From: Theobroma cacao
Lineage: Eukaryota > Streptophyta > Magnoliopsida > Malvales > Malvaceae
DNA length: 64,000 bases
Assembly (NCBI RefSeq): GCF_000208745.1
Contig: NC_030853.1
Span: 24,629,334-24,693,333 of the forward strand
Reading direction: 5' to 3'
Part shown: one piece after another, positions 47,249 through 58,538 of the stretch
Layout of the letters: every line of letters begins with the position of its first letter
Position numbering within the stretch: the first letter of the stretch is position 1
The notes under the pieces: model-generated
Told to the model about the DNA's origin: nothing
Database searches by the model: none
Seen by the model: only the letters and a program-made list of their open reading frames with translations
Translations under genes and position numbers: made by a program

Positions 47249-47356
47249 CTAAGAGGGTTTCTTCTGCTCCGTTTGTTCTGAGAAAATTAGAGAAAACGGA
47301 TGGTGAGGAATCAGAAAGAAGAGAAAAGAAGATGACAAATTCGAAAACTGGACCAT
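47249..47356 (-). other. Upstream open reading frame in the 5' exon of FRF gene 4
   Basis: ATG at 47356 opens a 35-codon frame (MVQFSNLSSSF) whose TAG (47249-47251) ends four bases before the A of the split start codon. If transcription begins upstream of 47356, ribosomes would have to reinitiate or scan past it. The transcription start is unknown, so it may be partly promoter. Confidence 0.4.
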
Positions 47357-47369
47357 TTTAAGGAAAATA

Positions 47370-47375
47370 CACGTG
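47370..47375. promoter_or_regulatory. G-box CACGTG upstream of FRF gene 4
   Basis: CACGTG inside ACACGTGGCA, 126 bases upstream of the 5' exon donor. G-boxes bind bZIP (HY5-type) and bHLH (PIF-type) factors; a similar one lies before FRF gene 5. The ACGTGGC context also fits an ABRE. Confidence 0.45.
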
Positions 47376-47499
47376 GCAAATTTCTGGACGACTGAAGCCA
47401 CGATGTTCTTTTGCCGCTCATACACTACCCGTGCTACTAATAAGTAATAAGACCACTTGCCCATATACCTGCTCAAAGGCCGGGCCACCTCTCCAGTTC

Positions 47500-48622
47500 A
47501 GTCCAGTTAACGGGCCTATCCTCCTTCGGCCCAAGTTGAACTTCCAAACGATGCTGCCTTACAAACTAAATTAATTAAACCTTTTACGAGTGGAGTGCTC
47601 ATGGATAATTTTTTTTTTATTTAGGCTTTCTTGGAAAGTTCAATATTGGAGGTTACAATTAGAATTGCTTCCCCTTTTATTTGTTTTTCTAAATATTTTG
47701 GAGATTATAATTTTCTTAAATCATTTTTTATTTATGATTGATTTATTTTCTCTTAACTTTCTTTTTGCCATTACATTTTTGTATTATTATGTACAAATAA
47801 TTATGTTGCAGCAATCACTGGTTCTCAAATTTTCTTCGCTTCAAGGATTTTCCATTTTCAAATTCTCTCTCAACTCTTTCTACCTCTTCTATAGTTAATT
47901 GAATTAATTATTTGAGAAAAAATATATAGGATTCATAATAATTGTTTACATTTTTTACTGTGTTTCTAAGATGATTTTTTTTTTTGTTGATTTGAGATTT
48001 TTTGTTTTGGTTTTTTATTTGGACTTGTGATTGAATTATGTTTTTTTTTTTGTCATCTATTTATGAATGAATTTGTTGAGACATCTCTACAATGATAGAA
48101 ATGATGGGAATAGTGATGGAGTCAGGATTTCACGTTTGGGAGGACAAAGAGTCGAAGATAATGTTTATATTAGAAGTTCAATATTTGATAAAAATATAAA
48201 AATAAATAAATGGAAAAAGTTCATACAAAATTATACAAATAAATCTTGAAAATTACTCCATGAAACTAATCTTAATAATTTACTGAAAAAATTAACTCGT
48301 ATAATCATAAATAATTTAATAATGAAAATAATCTCAATTTTTAGATGAAGGAAGTAATCCCCTACAAAATATTAAGAACTATCAATAAACAATTCAATGA
48401 GGAAACAATTCTTTAAAATTAATTACAAAAATTAAATACAATATCAATAAATAATTTAATGAATAAGTAATCTCGAATAAAAAACTTAATTGTTCACAAA
48501 AATCTAAACAAAAAAACCTAAATAATTTGTAGGAAAGTAATCAAACAATCCTTAAATATATAAGTAATAACTAACTTTAGATGCTTAACCAAATCCTTAT
48601 TTTGTTACATTCAACAAAAAAT
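47500..48622. other. Intergenic with the degenerate left end of a hAT-like element
   Basis: No gene. Around 48109-48150 GTGATGGAGTCAGGATTT looks like a decayed version of the CAGTGGCGGAGCCAGGATT start seen in plant hAT-like elements; a matching decayed right end (AGCTCCGCCTCTT) is at about 49266-49279. The remainder is AT-rich. Confidence 0.4.
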
Positions 48623-50897
48623 GATTAAGACGGTAAATCTTAAATCAAAATCACTAAGTAGAAATTATTAAATAAAAAAATTTAAAGTGAAAAATATTAA
48701 AAACAGAATAAGTAAATAAATTAAATTTACCAATTATCATGACATGAAAATTGAGTTATTGACTAAAAATTTTCTATACAGAAAATACTAGCAAGCAAAA
48801 AAATGTAAAAAAAAAATATTTTATTTGCTTCTACAGCATTTGGTAAAAAGAAAAAATAACAATAGGTGGTGGTTTTGAGGTTTTGAAGAGGTGGGGTTTG
48901 GAAATAATTTTATTGCAATAGGTTTTATTTTAATTTTGTTAAATTAGTTGTTGATGGATTGTTGTAATATATCTCACCAAATAAAAAATTATTATAGAGA
49001 TAAAATTATAAATTTCAAAAAAATAAAATATATTAAAAATTTTTAAAAACTTTTGGAAGGGACGAAATTATAAAATTTCAAAAAAATAAAGATAAGTTAT
49101 AAAAATTTTTAAATTGTTGTGTGGGCGGGGGCCCACTGACTCCTTACTTTCACGTTAGATGATAATTAATTAATGCTGTAAGTGAGAGGGTGATTGAATG
49201 GTATATATAAAGTTGATATTGAAAAAAGATTACAATTATGAGACGGAATGACGAAGCTAATAAGAGCTCCGCCTCTTAAAAGTTTTCAAAATTTTTTTAT
49301 TTTTTTATTTTTTTTTATTTTATCTTTATTTTTTATAAATATTTTATAGTTTTTTTCCTACAAACATTGAAAACATTGTTTTTACCTTTACAAACTTGAA
49401 ATCTTAACTACGATACTAATAAATATGATATTGGTGATATAGTAAATAAGAAAAATGAATATAATTTTTTATTAATATTCCTTGCCTAAGTGATAATTAT
49501 GTTATGTATAAGGTATAAGGCAGATAAATAGTAAATAGAGAAAAAAGAAAGTTAGAGTTGAGATAGAGATAATAATTTTAGATGTAATAGATGGTGAAAG
49601 AGTCAATGGAAATGAAGATGAAAAGTTACTTAATAGAAAATATAAAATAGTAAATAATGTCATTAATTTTTTTAAAAAAAGTTGGATAAAATAGTTAATA
49701 CGTAAAAAAAAATAAATAATCGACAAAAAGAAACATATAGAGAGAAGAGGAGGCAAAACAATTGAATAAGGAAAAATAAGTAATAGAGGAGGTAGAACAA
49801 ATCATGGATTAGAAAATACTTGGAACAAAGGAAGAACAAGTTGTGAAACATATAAATTTTGTAATATTTAGGTATTCAATATGCAATTAATGAAAAAAAA
49901 AGAAGAAAGCAAGCATTGTCGCAAAATTCTTGTTGTTTTTATTATTATAACAAATTAGAATATTTGTAAAGTAAATTTGTAATAAAAATTATATTCTTAA
50001 AAAAGAACATAGTAAAATACGTAATCTTTAAACTTGGTTGGTAAGAGAAAGAGAACATTTCATAATAAGTAGGGGATGAAGTTATCTAATTTGAAAAATA
50101 AGTGATGAAAATTCATAAAATTAATTTTGAAAACATATTCATGCATAATTAGAATTCTTTTATTATAATTTTGTTTTTTAATTTTATTTTTTTTAATTAG
50201 TAATATTTTATGTTTTTTACCATCATATTATTTTTTTTTATTTTTACAATAGTAATACTAGATTTGTAAATTTTTACCAAATTTATAAAATTTTATTTGA
50301 TTATTTTTATTTATAATTCTTTACAAGCTTTATAGATTTAGATAATGTCTTTAAAAAAGATAATGATATATTAGATAAAAAAAGTAATAAAACAAATGAT
50401 TTGTGATAATTACGAAAACAAATTGCACAATCTCAATATCTACCTCGCACGATCTAAGCACATTCCTCGCACGACCTTGGTAACTACTTTGCACAACCTC
50501 GTTTTAGCTTGACCTTCATATGCAAACTTACTCAATCCTTATGTCATTGTTTACATAATTTTATTTGACAATTTTTTAAAATTATTTTGATCACGAAAAT
50601 TTTTTTTTTAACTTATATTGTCTTGTGTATGTTATGAATTAAAATAATATATTCAAAAAATAAAAGTATATATTCGATAGTTTAGGAAAATCTATTAAGT
50701 AGACAATTTATACTGGAGATAGATTTTTCAAACTTCAACCTTTTGTTCTAAGCCCAAGCAAGCTTTTCATTTCTAGTAAGCCATGCTGCATTACTTTGTT
50801 GCAACGTATTGAAAAAAAAGTCTTTCAAACTTTAATGTCCGAACAACTTAAAAATCTTTTACTAGTAGTAGAAACTAAAATGTTAGTTAAAATGTTA
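48623..50897 (+). repeat. 2.27-kb direct tandem duplication, unit 1
   Basis: Unit 1 starts GATTAAGACGGTAAATCTTAAATC and matches unit 2 (from 50898) throughout: the AAATACTAGCAAGC block, the GTGGGCGGGG-GCCCAC block, the GAGCTCCGCCTCTT block, the CTCGCACGATCTAAGCAC block and, at its end, a short piece of the BURP-like sequence (TCTAAGCCCAAGCAAGCTTTTC). The unit begins inside hAT-like DNA and ends in the BURP pseudogene, so its breakpoints do not coincide with a transposon. No gene of its own. Confidence 0.88.
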
Positions 50898-53126
50898 GTT
50901 AAGATGGTAAATTTTAAATCAAAATCACTAAATAGAAATTATTAAATAAAAAAATTTAAAGTTAAAAATATTAAAAATAAAATAAGTAAATAAACTAAAT
51001 TTACCAATTATCATGACATGAAAATTGAGTTACTAACTAAAAATTTTTTGTACAGAAAATACTAGCAAGCAAAATGATGTAAAAAAAATTATTTTTTTTT
51101 GCTTCTACAGTATTTGGTAAAAAAAAAGAGAATAATAGGTGGTGGTTATGAGGTTTTGGAGAGGTGGGGTTTGAAAATAATTTTATTGCAATAGGTTTTA
51201 TTTTAATTTTATTAAATTAGTTGTTGATGGATTGTTGTGTGACATCTCACCAAATAAAAAATTATTATAGAGATAAAATTATAAATTCCAAAAAATAAAA
51301 ATATATTAAAAAAATTTTAAAATTTTAAAATTTTTATAAGGGACGAAATTATAAAATTTTTAAAAAATAAAGATAAGTTATAAAATTTTTAAAATTATCG
51401 TGTGGGCGGGGCCCACTTGCTCCTTTCTTCCGCCTTAGATGATAATGAATTGATGCTGTAAGTGGGAGGGTGATGGAATGGTATATGTAAATTTGATAAT
51501 GAAAAAAAATTATAATTATAAGCATCAGAGACGGAAGGATGGAGCTAATAATAGCTCCGCCTCTTCAAAGTTTTCAAATTTTATTTTTTTATTTTTATTT
51601 TTTTAAAAAAATATTTTATAGTTTTTTTCCTACAAACATTGAAAATATTGTTTTTGCCTTTACAAACTTGAAATCTTGATTCTAATACTGATAAACATGA
51701 TATTGGTAATATAGTAAAAAAGGAAAATGAATATAATTTTTTATTAATATTCTTTACCTAAGTGATAATTATAATGAGTATCAAGGTAAAAGACAGATAA
51801 ATAGTAAATAGAGGAAAGGGAAAGTAAGAGCTGAGATAAAGATAATAATTTTAGATGTAATAGATGATGAGAGAGTCAATGGAAATGAAGGTGAGAAGTT
51901 ACTAAATAAAAAATAAAAAATAGGAAATAATGTCATTAATTTTTTTTGAAAAAAAAGTTGAATAAAATAGTTAATATGTAAAATAAGATAAGTAATTGAC
52001 AAAAAGAAACATACAGAGAGAACAAGAGGTAGAACAAGTAAATCGAGAAAAAGAAGTAATTGAGGAGGTAGAACAAATCATGGATTAGGGAACACTTGGA
52101 ACAAGGGAAGAACAAGTTGTGAAACATATAAATTTTATAATATTTAGGTATTCAATATGCAATAGATGGAAAAAAATAAGAAAGCAATGGTTGTTGTAAG
52201 GTTTTTGTTGTTTTTATTATTATAACAAATTAGAATATTTGTAAAGTAAATTTGTAATAAAAGTTATATTCATAAGAAAGAAGATAGTAAAATCCGTAAT
52301 CTTTAAACTAGGTTGGTAAGAGAAAGAAAACATTTCGTAATAAGTAGGGACTGAAGTTATCTAAATTGAAAAATAAGTTATGGAAATTCATAAAGTTAAT
52401 TTTGAAAACATATTCATCTATAATTAGAATTCTTTTATTATAATTTTGTTTTTTAATTTTATTTCTTTTTAATTAATAATATTTTATGCTTTTTATCATC
52501 ATATTATTTTTTTTATTTTTGCAATAGTAATGCTAGATTTGTAAATTTTTACCAAATTTATAAAATTTTATTTAATAATTTTTATTTATAATTCAGTAGG
52601 TTATCAAAGTTTTATAGATTTAGATAATATCTTTAAAAAAGATAATGATATATTAGATAAAAAAGATTATGAAGCAAACAATTTGTGATAATTACGGAAA
52701 TAATTTGCACAATCTCAATATCTACCTCGCATGATCTAAGCACTTTACACAACCTCGTTTTAGCTTGACCTTCATGTGCAAACTTACTTAATCCTTATGT
52801 CATTGTTTACATAATTTTATTTGACAATTTTTTAAAATTATTTTGATTACGAAAAGTTTTTTTAAAATTATATTGTCTTGTGTATATTATAAATTAAAAT
52901 AATATCTTCAAAAAATAAAAGTATATATTCGATAGTTTAGAAAAATCTATTAAGGAGACAATTTATACTCATTATGGAGATAGAGTTTTCAAACTTCAAC
53001 CTTTTGTTCTAAGCCCAAGCAAGCTTTTCATTTGCAGTAAGCCACGCTGCAAACAAAGTCTTCCAAACTTTAATGTGTGAACAATTTAAAAATCTTTTAC
53101 CAATAGTAGGAACTAACATGTTAGCT
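50898..53126 (+). repeat. 2.27-kb direct tandem duplication, unit 2
   Basis: Second unit, colinear with unit 1 apart from small indels (for example one of the CTCGCACGACC words near 50470 is missing at 52740). It runs directly into the BURP-domain pseudogene. The point differences scattered over its length indicate an old event and argue against an assembly duplicate. Confidence 0.88.
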
Positions 53127-53880
53127 GACATCCACAATGGAAATTTTGAGTATATAAATACAAATAAAGAATTTCCAGATGCAAGTCCCAATAGAAATTA
53201 TCTGTATAAAAATTCAAAGATGGATTTTCCTGATGTCCTAATTGATCTATACTTTCTTGATACCAAGCTTTACGTGGGAAACATTACAAATTTAGAATAT
53301 CTCTCAAAAGCTAGTAAAACAACCTTATTTCCTCAACAGATTACAAACTCAATTCCCTTCTCGATTCTGAAATTTTTAAATGTCTTCAAAATTTTTTCAT
53401 TCAAAGCAAATTCAAAGGAGGCTCACTTCCTTAAAAAAACTATTGAAGATTGTGAAAGACCGAAGATGGAAAATGAAGAAAAGTTATGTATTACCTCACT
53501 TTAATCTATTATTGATTTAAATGTCTAAAAGTTAAGAAAAAATACACAACTTCTTTCCAATCAAGTGAAAAAGAAAATAGAAGTACACAAATTTATCATT
53601 ACTATGGGAATTAAAATAATAAGAGAACGGAACATTTTTTGTTATAAAATGAACTATCCATATGCCGTTTTCTATTGCCACTCTTTTGTTAATATAAGAA
53701 TATATAAAGTTACATTAGTTGGGACAGATGGAATAAGAGATGAGGCATTAACAATCTATAATAGAAATACTTTAGCTTTGAACCCCAGTACGTGGGTTTT
53801 CAAATTCTTAAAGTAAAGCTAGGAACGGTTCCCATTTGCCATTTTCTAATTGTAGACACTTTTGTTTGGTTCTCAACTAA
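53033..53880 (+). pseudogene. BURP-domain (RD22-like) protein pseudogene
   Basis: The frame from about 53073 reads FPDVLIDLYFLDTKL, then TTLFPQQITNSIPFS, HFLKKTIEDCE and EKLCITSL. After two in-frame stops (TAA 53502-53504 and TAA 53526-53528) it continues with KFIITMGIKI, MNYPYAVFYCHS, VGTDGIRDEALTIYN, STWVFKFLK and, after a frameshift near 53815, GTVPICHFL. These are the successive motifs of the plant BURP domain, found in cell-wall or secreted RD22/USP/PG1beta-type proteins. Of the four Cys-His pairs two are lost (CY for CH and YN for CH). No signal peptide is visible upstream, because the 5' exon is missing or was rearranged with the adjacent tandem duplication. Not functional as it stands. 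Confidence 0.85.
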
Positions 53881-54084
53881 CATCTGCAAAATAGGGTACT
53901 TCGTATATTAGTTGTGTTAATGCTTTAAATTTTGTATATTTATTTTAATATTTTAATTAAATTATTATATTTAAAAAAAAAAAACAATCAAGCAGTAAAA
54001 AAGTCTTCCACCTGATTTGATTCAACTGCCATATAGTAGCTTAACTTCATATAAATAAAATTTTGAAAAAATGATACTATGCGA

Positions 54085-54740
54085 GCCAGATACCGAGATT
54101 GTACAAGGTAGGTGCTTAGATTGTGCATAGTAGGTACTGAGATAATTTAAAACAGGTGTTAAGACCGTGCAAATTGTTTCTATAGTCATCACAAACTGTT
54201 TCTCTAATAGCTTGTCTCAAACAATGCAAAATATTATTGTAGTTTTTCAAGAGAATTATATAATTTAGGACAATTCTTTTGATTTTATTTCGTAATGTAA
54301 GTAGGTAATTTATTTCTATACTCGAATGGTCGAGAGAATAATGAATAAATATATCAGCATTCATGACAAATATATCTTTAAATAACGGATAAACTAAAAT
54401 TAAGTCATGTGAGGCAAGTACTTAGATCGTGAGACAGGTGATGAAATGAATTATAAATAAGAATTTTTGAATAAAAATTAATAAATATAATATTGTTATT
54501 GTAGAAATACTAGATTTAATAAATAATATTCCTAATAAAAAATAAAAATAATATGATAATAAAAATATAAAATACTTACCCAATATAAAATAAACATAAA
54601 CTTATAATAAAAAAATTCTAATTATAACCGAATATATTATAAATGAATTCCCACCACTTATTTTTCAAATTGAAATATTTAAAAGTTTTGATCTCATGCT
54701 TATTATAAAATATTTGCTTTCTTTTGACAATTTATTTTTG
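54085..54740 (-). repeat. Diverged inverted copy of part of the tandem unit
   Basis: The stretch reads GAGATTGTACAAGGTAGGTGCTTAGATTGTGC and goes on to ATCACAAACTGTTT, AATACTAGATTT, ATTCTAATTATAA and CACTTATTTTTCAAATTGA. The reverse complement of about 50050-50530 (and of the same part of unit 2) carries the same landmarks in the same order. Both contain a repeated 22-25-base word of the type GATCGTGCGAGGTAGNTNTTGA. This copy lies on the other side of the BURP pseudogene in opposite orientation. Confidence 0.68.
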
Positions 54741-55472
54741 GAGATAAAATATTTTACTTCCTACAATCATAACACTTTCATCTTCAAACAATTTTTTTTT
54801 TAGAAAAAAGTTTCAGAAATAACGAATTAATCACTTTTTCATATTCTTTATCAATAAACATTTAGAGTATAGAAAAATTTCTTCAACAAAAACAATATAA
54901 AATAAATCTTTAAGTGCTCTTACTTGATTAATTTCTGACCTGATAGTATTCTCCAAAAAGATAAAAATACAAAATGCAGAATATAATAATAATAAAAAAA
55001 TGTTTACTATTAACAAATTAATTTAAATATTATATGCTAAGTTTTTTTAAACTTAAATTGGTAATATATCTTTTACCAGCAACTTAAAATCTTTTGATTA
55101 TTATATTCTTGCATTTTAATGAAAAGAATAACAATATAAATACAAATGTAACAAAAATAAAATTTAATATACGTTTTTGTTTTTCATGGTTTATTTTTTA
55201 CAAAAGCATCAAAGTATATAGGGTAAAATATAAAAAACCCCTCCATACACCTTTAAAGTGCACTTAGTCCCATTTTATTTGAAAATGCATTGTTAGAAGT
55301 ACATAATTATTTACAAATATGAAAAATAATAATTATCCTTATAATATTAAAAAATACAAAAAATATCATAATGTAATTTAATTAAATAATAATAAAAATA
55401 TTTTTATTCAATGTTTATCAACTTAAAAAAACACATAATGATAAAAAATTAAAAAATAAATAAATTATTTAA
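54741..55472. other. AT-rich spacer
   Basis: No gene seen. Very AT-rich; the left part may continue the inverted copy in more diverged form. Confidence 0.5.
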
Positions 55473-56549
55473 TGTTATGTATATATGTGAATATCCATTG
55501 ACGCTCTACTAAGCAAACGTTAGTAGTTATATCTTTCAACCATTCTGAAATTATTGCCCTATATGAAGTTGGAAAAAAGTATGTTTGGTTGATGTCCGGT
55601 AAAACACATATTTATAATTCTTGTTGTTTAACATTGGTTACAAATTCCTCACTATAATTTATGAAAATAATGCTACTTGTATTGCACAAATTAAGGGAGA
55701 ATATATTAAAGGTGATGCAACCAAGCATAGCTCGTCGAAATTTTTTTACACTCATAAACTCTAGGAAAGTCGACAAGTTGACGTTAAATAAATTCGTTTC
55801 ACCAATAATCTTGCTGATCTTTTTACCAAATCATTACCAACGTCAACATTTAAGAAATTAATATATGACATTGAAATACGGAAAGTTAACAAGATAAAAG
55901 ATTAATTTGCTCCTGAATTGACAATATGACTCAATTGAGGGGAGTAATTATGGACCATACATTGCACTCTTTTTTCCTTCTTACAAGTTTTTGTCTCACT
56001 GAGTTTTTTTGGCTTAAGGTTTTTAATGAGAGAGTACAATAGATATTAAAGGGATAGATTCAGAAGTGGCAAAATGGATCAATTGAGGGGAGCAATTATG
56101 GATCATGCACTGTACTATTTTTCATTCAATCCAGTTTTTGTCTCACGAGGTTTTTCATCTTTTTTCTTTCTGTCTGATTTTTGTTTCATTGGGTTTTTCT
56201 GGCTTAAGGTTTTTAATGAGGCAGTACAATAGACATTTATGAGGAGTGTTATGAATATATGTAAATATCCATTGTATTTCATAATATCCAATATATCTCT
56301 CATATCCAATGTACATATTTATGTTAGTGCATCCTTATCTCTTGATTTCACTCAGTATATATACATTTCTATCTACTAAGTTAATTTCTCAATTTATGTA
56401 AATTCATTTTCCCTCCATCTATTTGTGCCTATAAATAGAGGCATTATAGTTGATGGTTGATATACTAAAACAAGAAATGAAATAAAAGATGTTCTTACAT
56501 TCTTGCTACTTCTCTCTAACATTCTCTTTCAAAGTTATATTTCACAACA
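55473..56549 (+). mobile_element. Internally deleted Ty1/copia retrotransposon
   Basis: The element starts TGTTATGTATATATG and ends CACAACA, and both sides have the perfect 5-bp target-site duplication TTTAA (55468-55472 and 56550-56554). Only about 30 bases of the 5' LTR remain; they are fused directly to the RNase H part of the polyprotein at about 55505. That part reads STKQTLVV, HSEIIALYE, CIAQIKGEYIKGD, KFFYTHKL and NLADLFTKSLPTSTFKKL with stops and a frameshift, and is diagnostic of copia. Then follow a PPT-like GAGGAG and the complete 3' LTR. Gag, protease, integrase and most of reverse transcriptase are gone, so it is inactive. Confidence 0.85.
56247..56549 (+). repeat. 3' LTR of the copia remnant (303 bp)
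   Basis: It begins TGTTATGAATATATGTAAATA, matching the surviving start of the 5' LTR at 55473, and ends in ACA. It contains TATAAATAGAGG near 56435, a plausible LTR promoter TATA box, and AATAAAAGAT near 56480. Confidence 0.8.
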
Positions 56550-56932
56550 TTTAAGATTATTTTATTAACAATTAAAAAAACACTCATAATTTTGGAGTGA
56601 AAAAAAATCTAATTTAAATAATAATATTTTAATTAAATTAAGTATAAATTTTTTGTTTTTAAGAAGGTTGTTGTATGTTTTAACCAAGCTCTCTGTGATC
56701 AATTTAAATTTAACCGGCCAAGCTCTTGAGAATTTATTAAAACATTATAAATTTATTAAAATTTTGTAGTTGAAAAATTCACTATAAGATGATGGTGCTT
56801 TGGTGAAAATAATTTCGGATTATAGGCATGGTGCTGCGTGGAGATTGAAGGAGGGAGAAATTGCGAAAGAAGGAACCATTAAAATTGAATGAAAGAAAGA
56901 GAAACTAGAAAGAAAAGGAGAACAATTAAAAA

Positions 56933-57108
56933 ATTATACTTAATTTAATTAGAATATTATTACTTAATTATTTTATTTTATTTTTTGCTTCAAACTTGTG
57001 AGTTTTTTTTTTTGAATTGNATTATACTTAATTTAATTAGAATATTATTACTTAATTATTTTATTTTATTTTTTGCTTCAAACTTGTGAGTTTTTTTTTT
57101 TTGAATTG
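56933..57108. other. 87-bp duplication around a single N: probable assembly artefact
   Basis: The sequence 56933-57019 is repeated at 57021-57108 with only a one-base difference in a T run, and the two copies are separated by one N at 57020. This is what results when two contig ends overlap but were joined without merging. Confidence 0.88.
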
Positions 57109-58538
57109 TTAAGAAAATAATCTCAAATAATTTTTTTTAATTTTTTCTTTTTTCATTATTGTGGGTCTTTTTTATTTTTAAGTTGATAAACATTTAATAA
57201 AAAATATTTTTATTATTATTTAATTAAATTAAATTATTATATTTTCTATTTATTTATTTTTCAATTATTTAAAAATAATTATGAACTGTTTACTAATGGT
57301 AACAAAAAGTCAAGAGTCTAACAATGCAATTTGAAATAATAGAGACCAAAAAGTATTTAAGAGGTGAATTGATATTTTAAATTTGTTTTCATTCTTTTAT
57401 TCTCATGTTTGTTGATTTGTTCTAAATAGAAAATAAAAAGGAAAAACAAACAAGGAAAAATGAGTAAAGTAGAGAAATAAATAAGAAGAAAATGAAAGAA
57501 AAAAAAAGGACAAAGAGTTTTATGAGGTTCATTTCATATTCATTTTTATTTTATTAAATTTTTGTATAAGAGGACATGTGATGCCTTTAACCTGGACCAA
57601 AATTATTTCTGCAGCTCTTTTAAGTATATGGACATATTTATCATCTTTAGTGAAAAATTGAAGTTACAAGCAAAGTCACGCCATCCTTTGGTACTAACGG
57701 CTGAATGATTAGAAGCATTTTTTATTCTACAGGAAGCAAGTCTCAAAAAATAACATGGTATGCAAAACCCAGGCACTACCTATTGTTCATTCACCAAATA
57801 AGCAAAGCCACTCAAATCAAGTCTCCTCAATAACCCACACTTGTTCTGTTACAAACAGGCAAAAGAAAAATTAAAACAGCATAGCTTGTGCATTTAGGAG
57901 TAAATGAACATACAAATAAAAGATCAATATATCATTCCAGAAATAAGTATTTTCCAATACTTTACATGATTAAACACAATCTGGCTGGAGAATCAAAATG
58001 TACCAAAGGTAATTCAGGTTTTAAATCATTGTGGCTAAAGCATTATTCAAAGTTTAACAGAAAAATAGCATATGTAGTCAGGACCACATCATGAGGAAGC
58101 TGTGAGGAAAAGCATACCTCTTACTGTCTTCATCACATTACCATAACTGTAAAAGGACCTCCCTTCAAATACTCAAGAATGTTCTTTACGCACAAAAATT
58201 GTTGGTTCCCTTACTCAAAAAAAGAAAAATGTCTGTCCCCAATTGCAATGCCTTCACTGGGGCACTCTAGATACAACCCTAACCCTCACTAACTTTGAAT
58301 TAAATAACAGCTCTTCTCATCTCTGTATTTGCACTTGGAAGCCCTATGTTTACACAGCTCTGCTACACCCACAAATGAAACATAAAAAGAAAATCTAACA
58401 GTTATAAATGAACAAATTATATGACACATTCGGATCAACTGATCCGGAAGTTTCTATCAGATGATATTTATCAACTAGATATGATGACAGAGCTTTAAGT
58501 AGAAAAGGGTGATGGCATACACACACAAATGACTGAGG
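57109..58538. other. Intergenic, 3' flank of FRF gene 5
   Basis: AT-rich on the left, more complex from about 57550 on. Part of the right half is probably the 3' untranslated region or a 3' non-coding exon of the minus-strand gene ending at 58539. No other gene seen. Confidence 0.5.

Noticed and set aside
49502..49756. 84-codon and 73-codon minus-strand frames in the two tandem units (second at 51781)
   Set aside because: They are Phe/Leu/Ser-rich translations of AT-rich DNA without proper starts; their repetition is explained by the tandem duplication.
48623..53126. The two 2.27-kb units as LTRs of one retrotransposon
   Set aside because: They adjoin directly with no internal region, no TG...CA ends and no primer-binding site; the breakpoint lies in BURP-like sequence.
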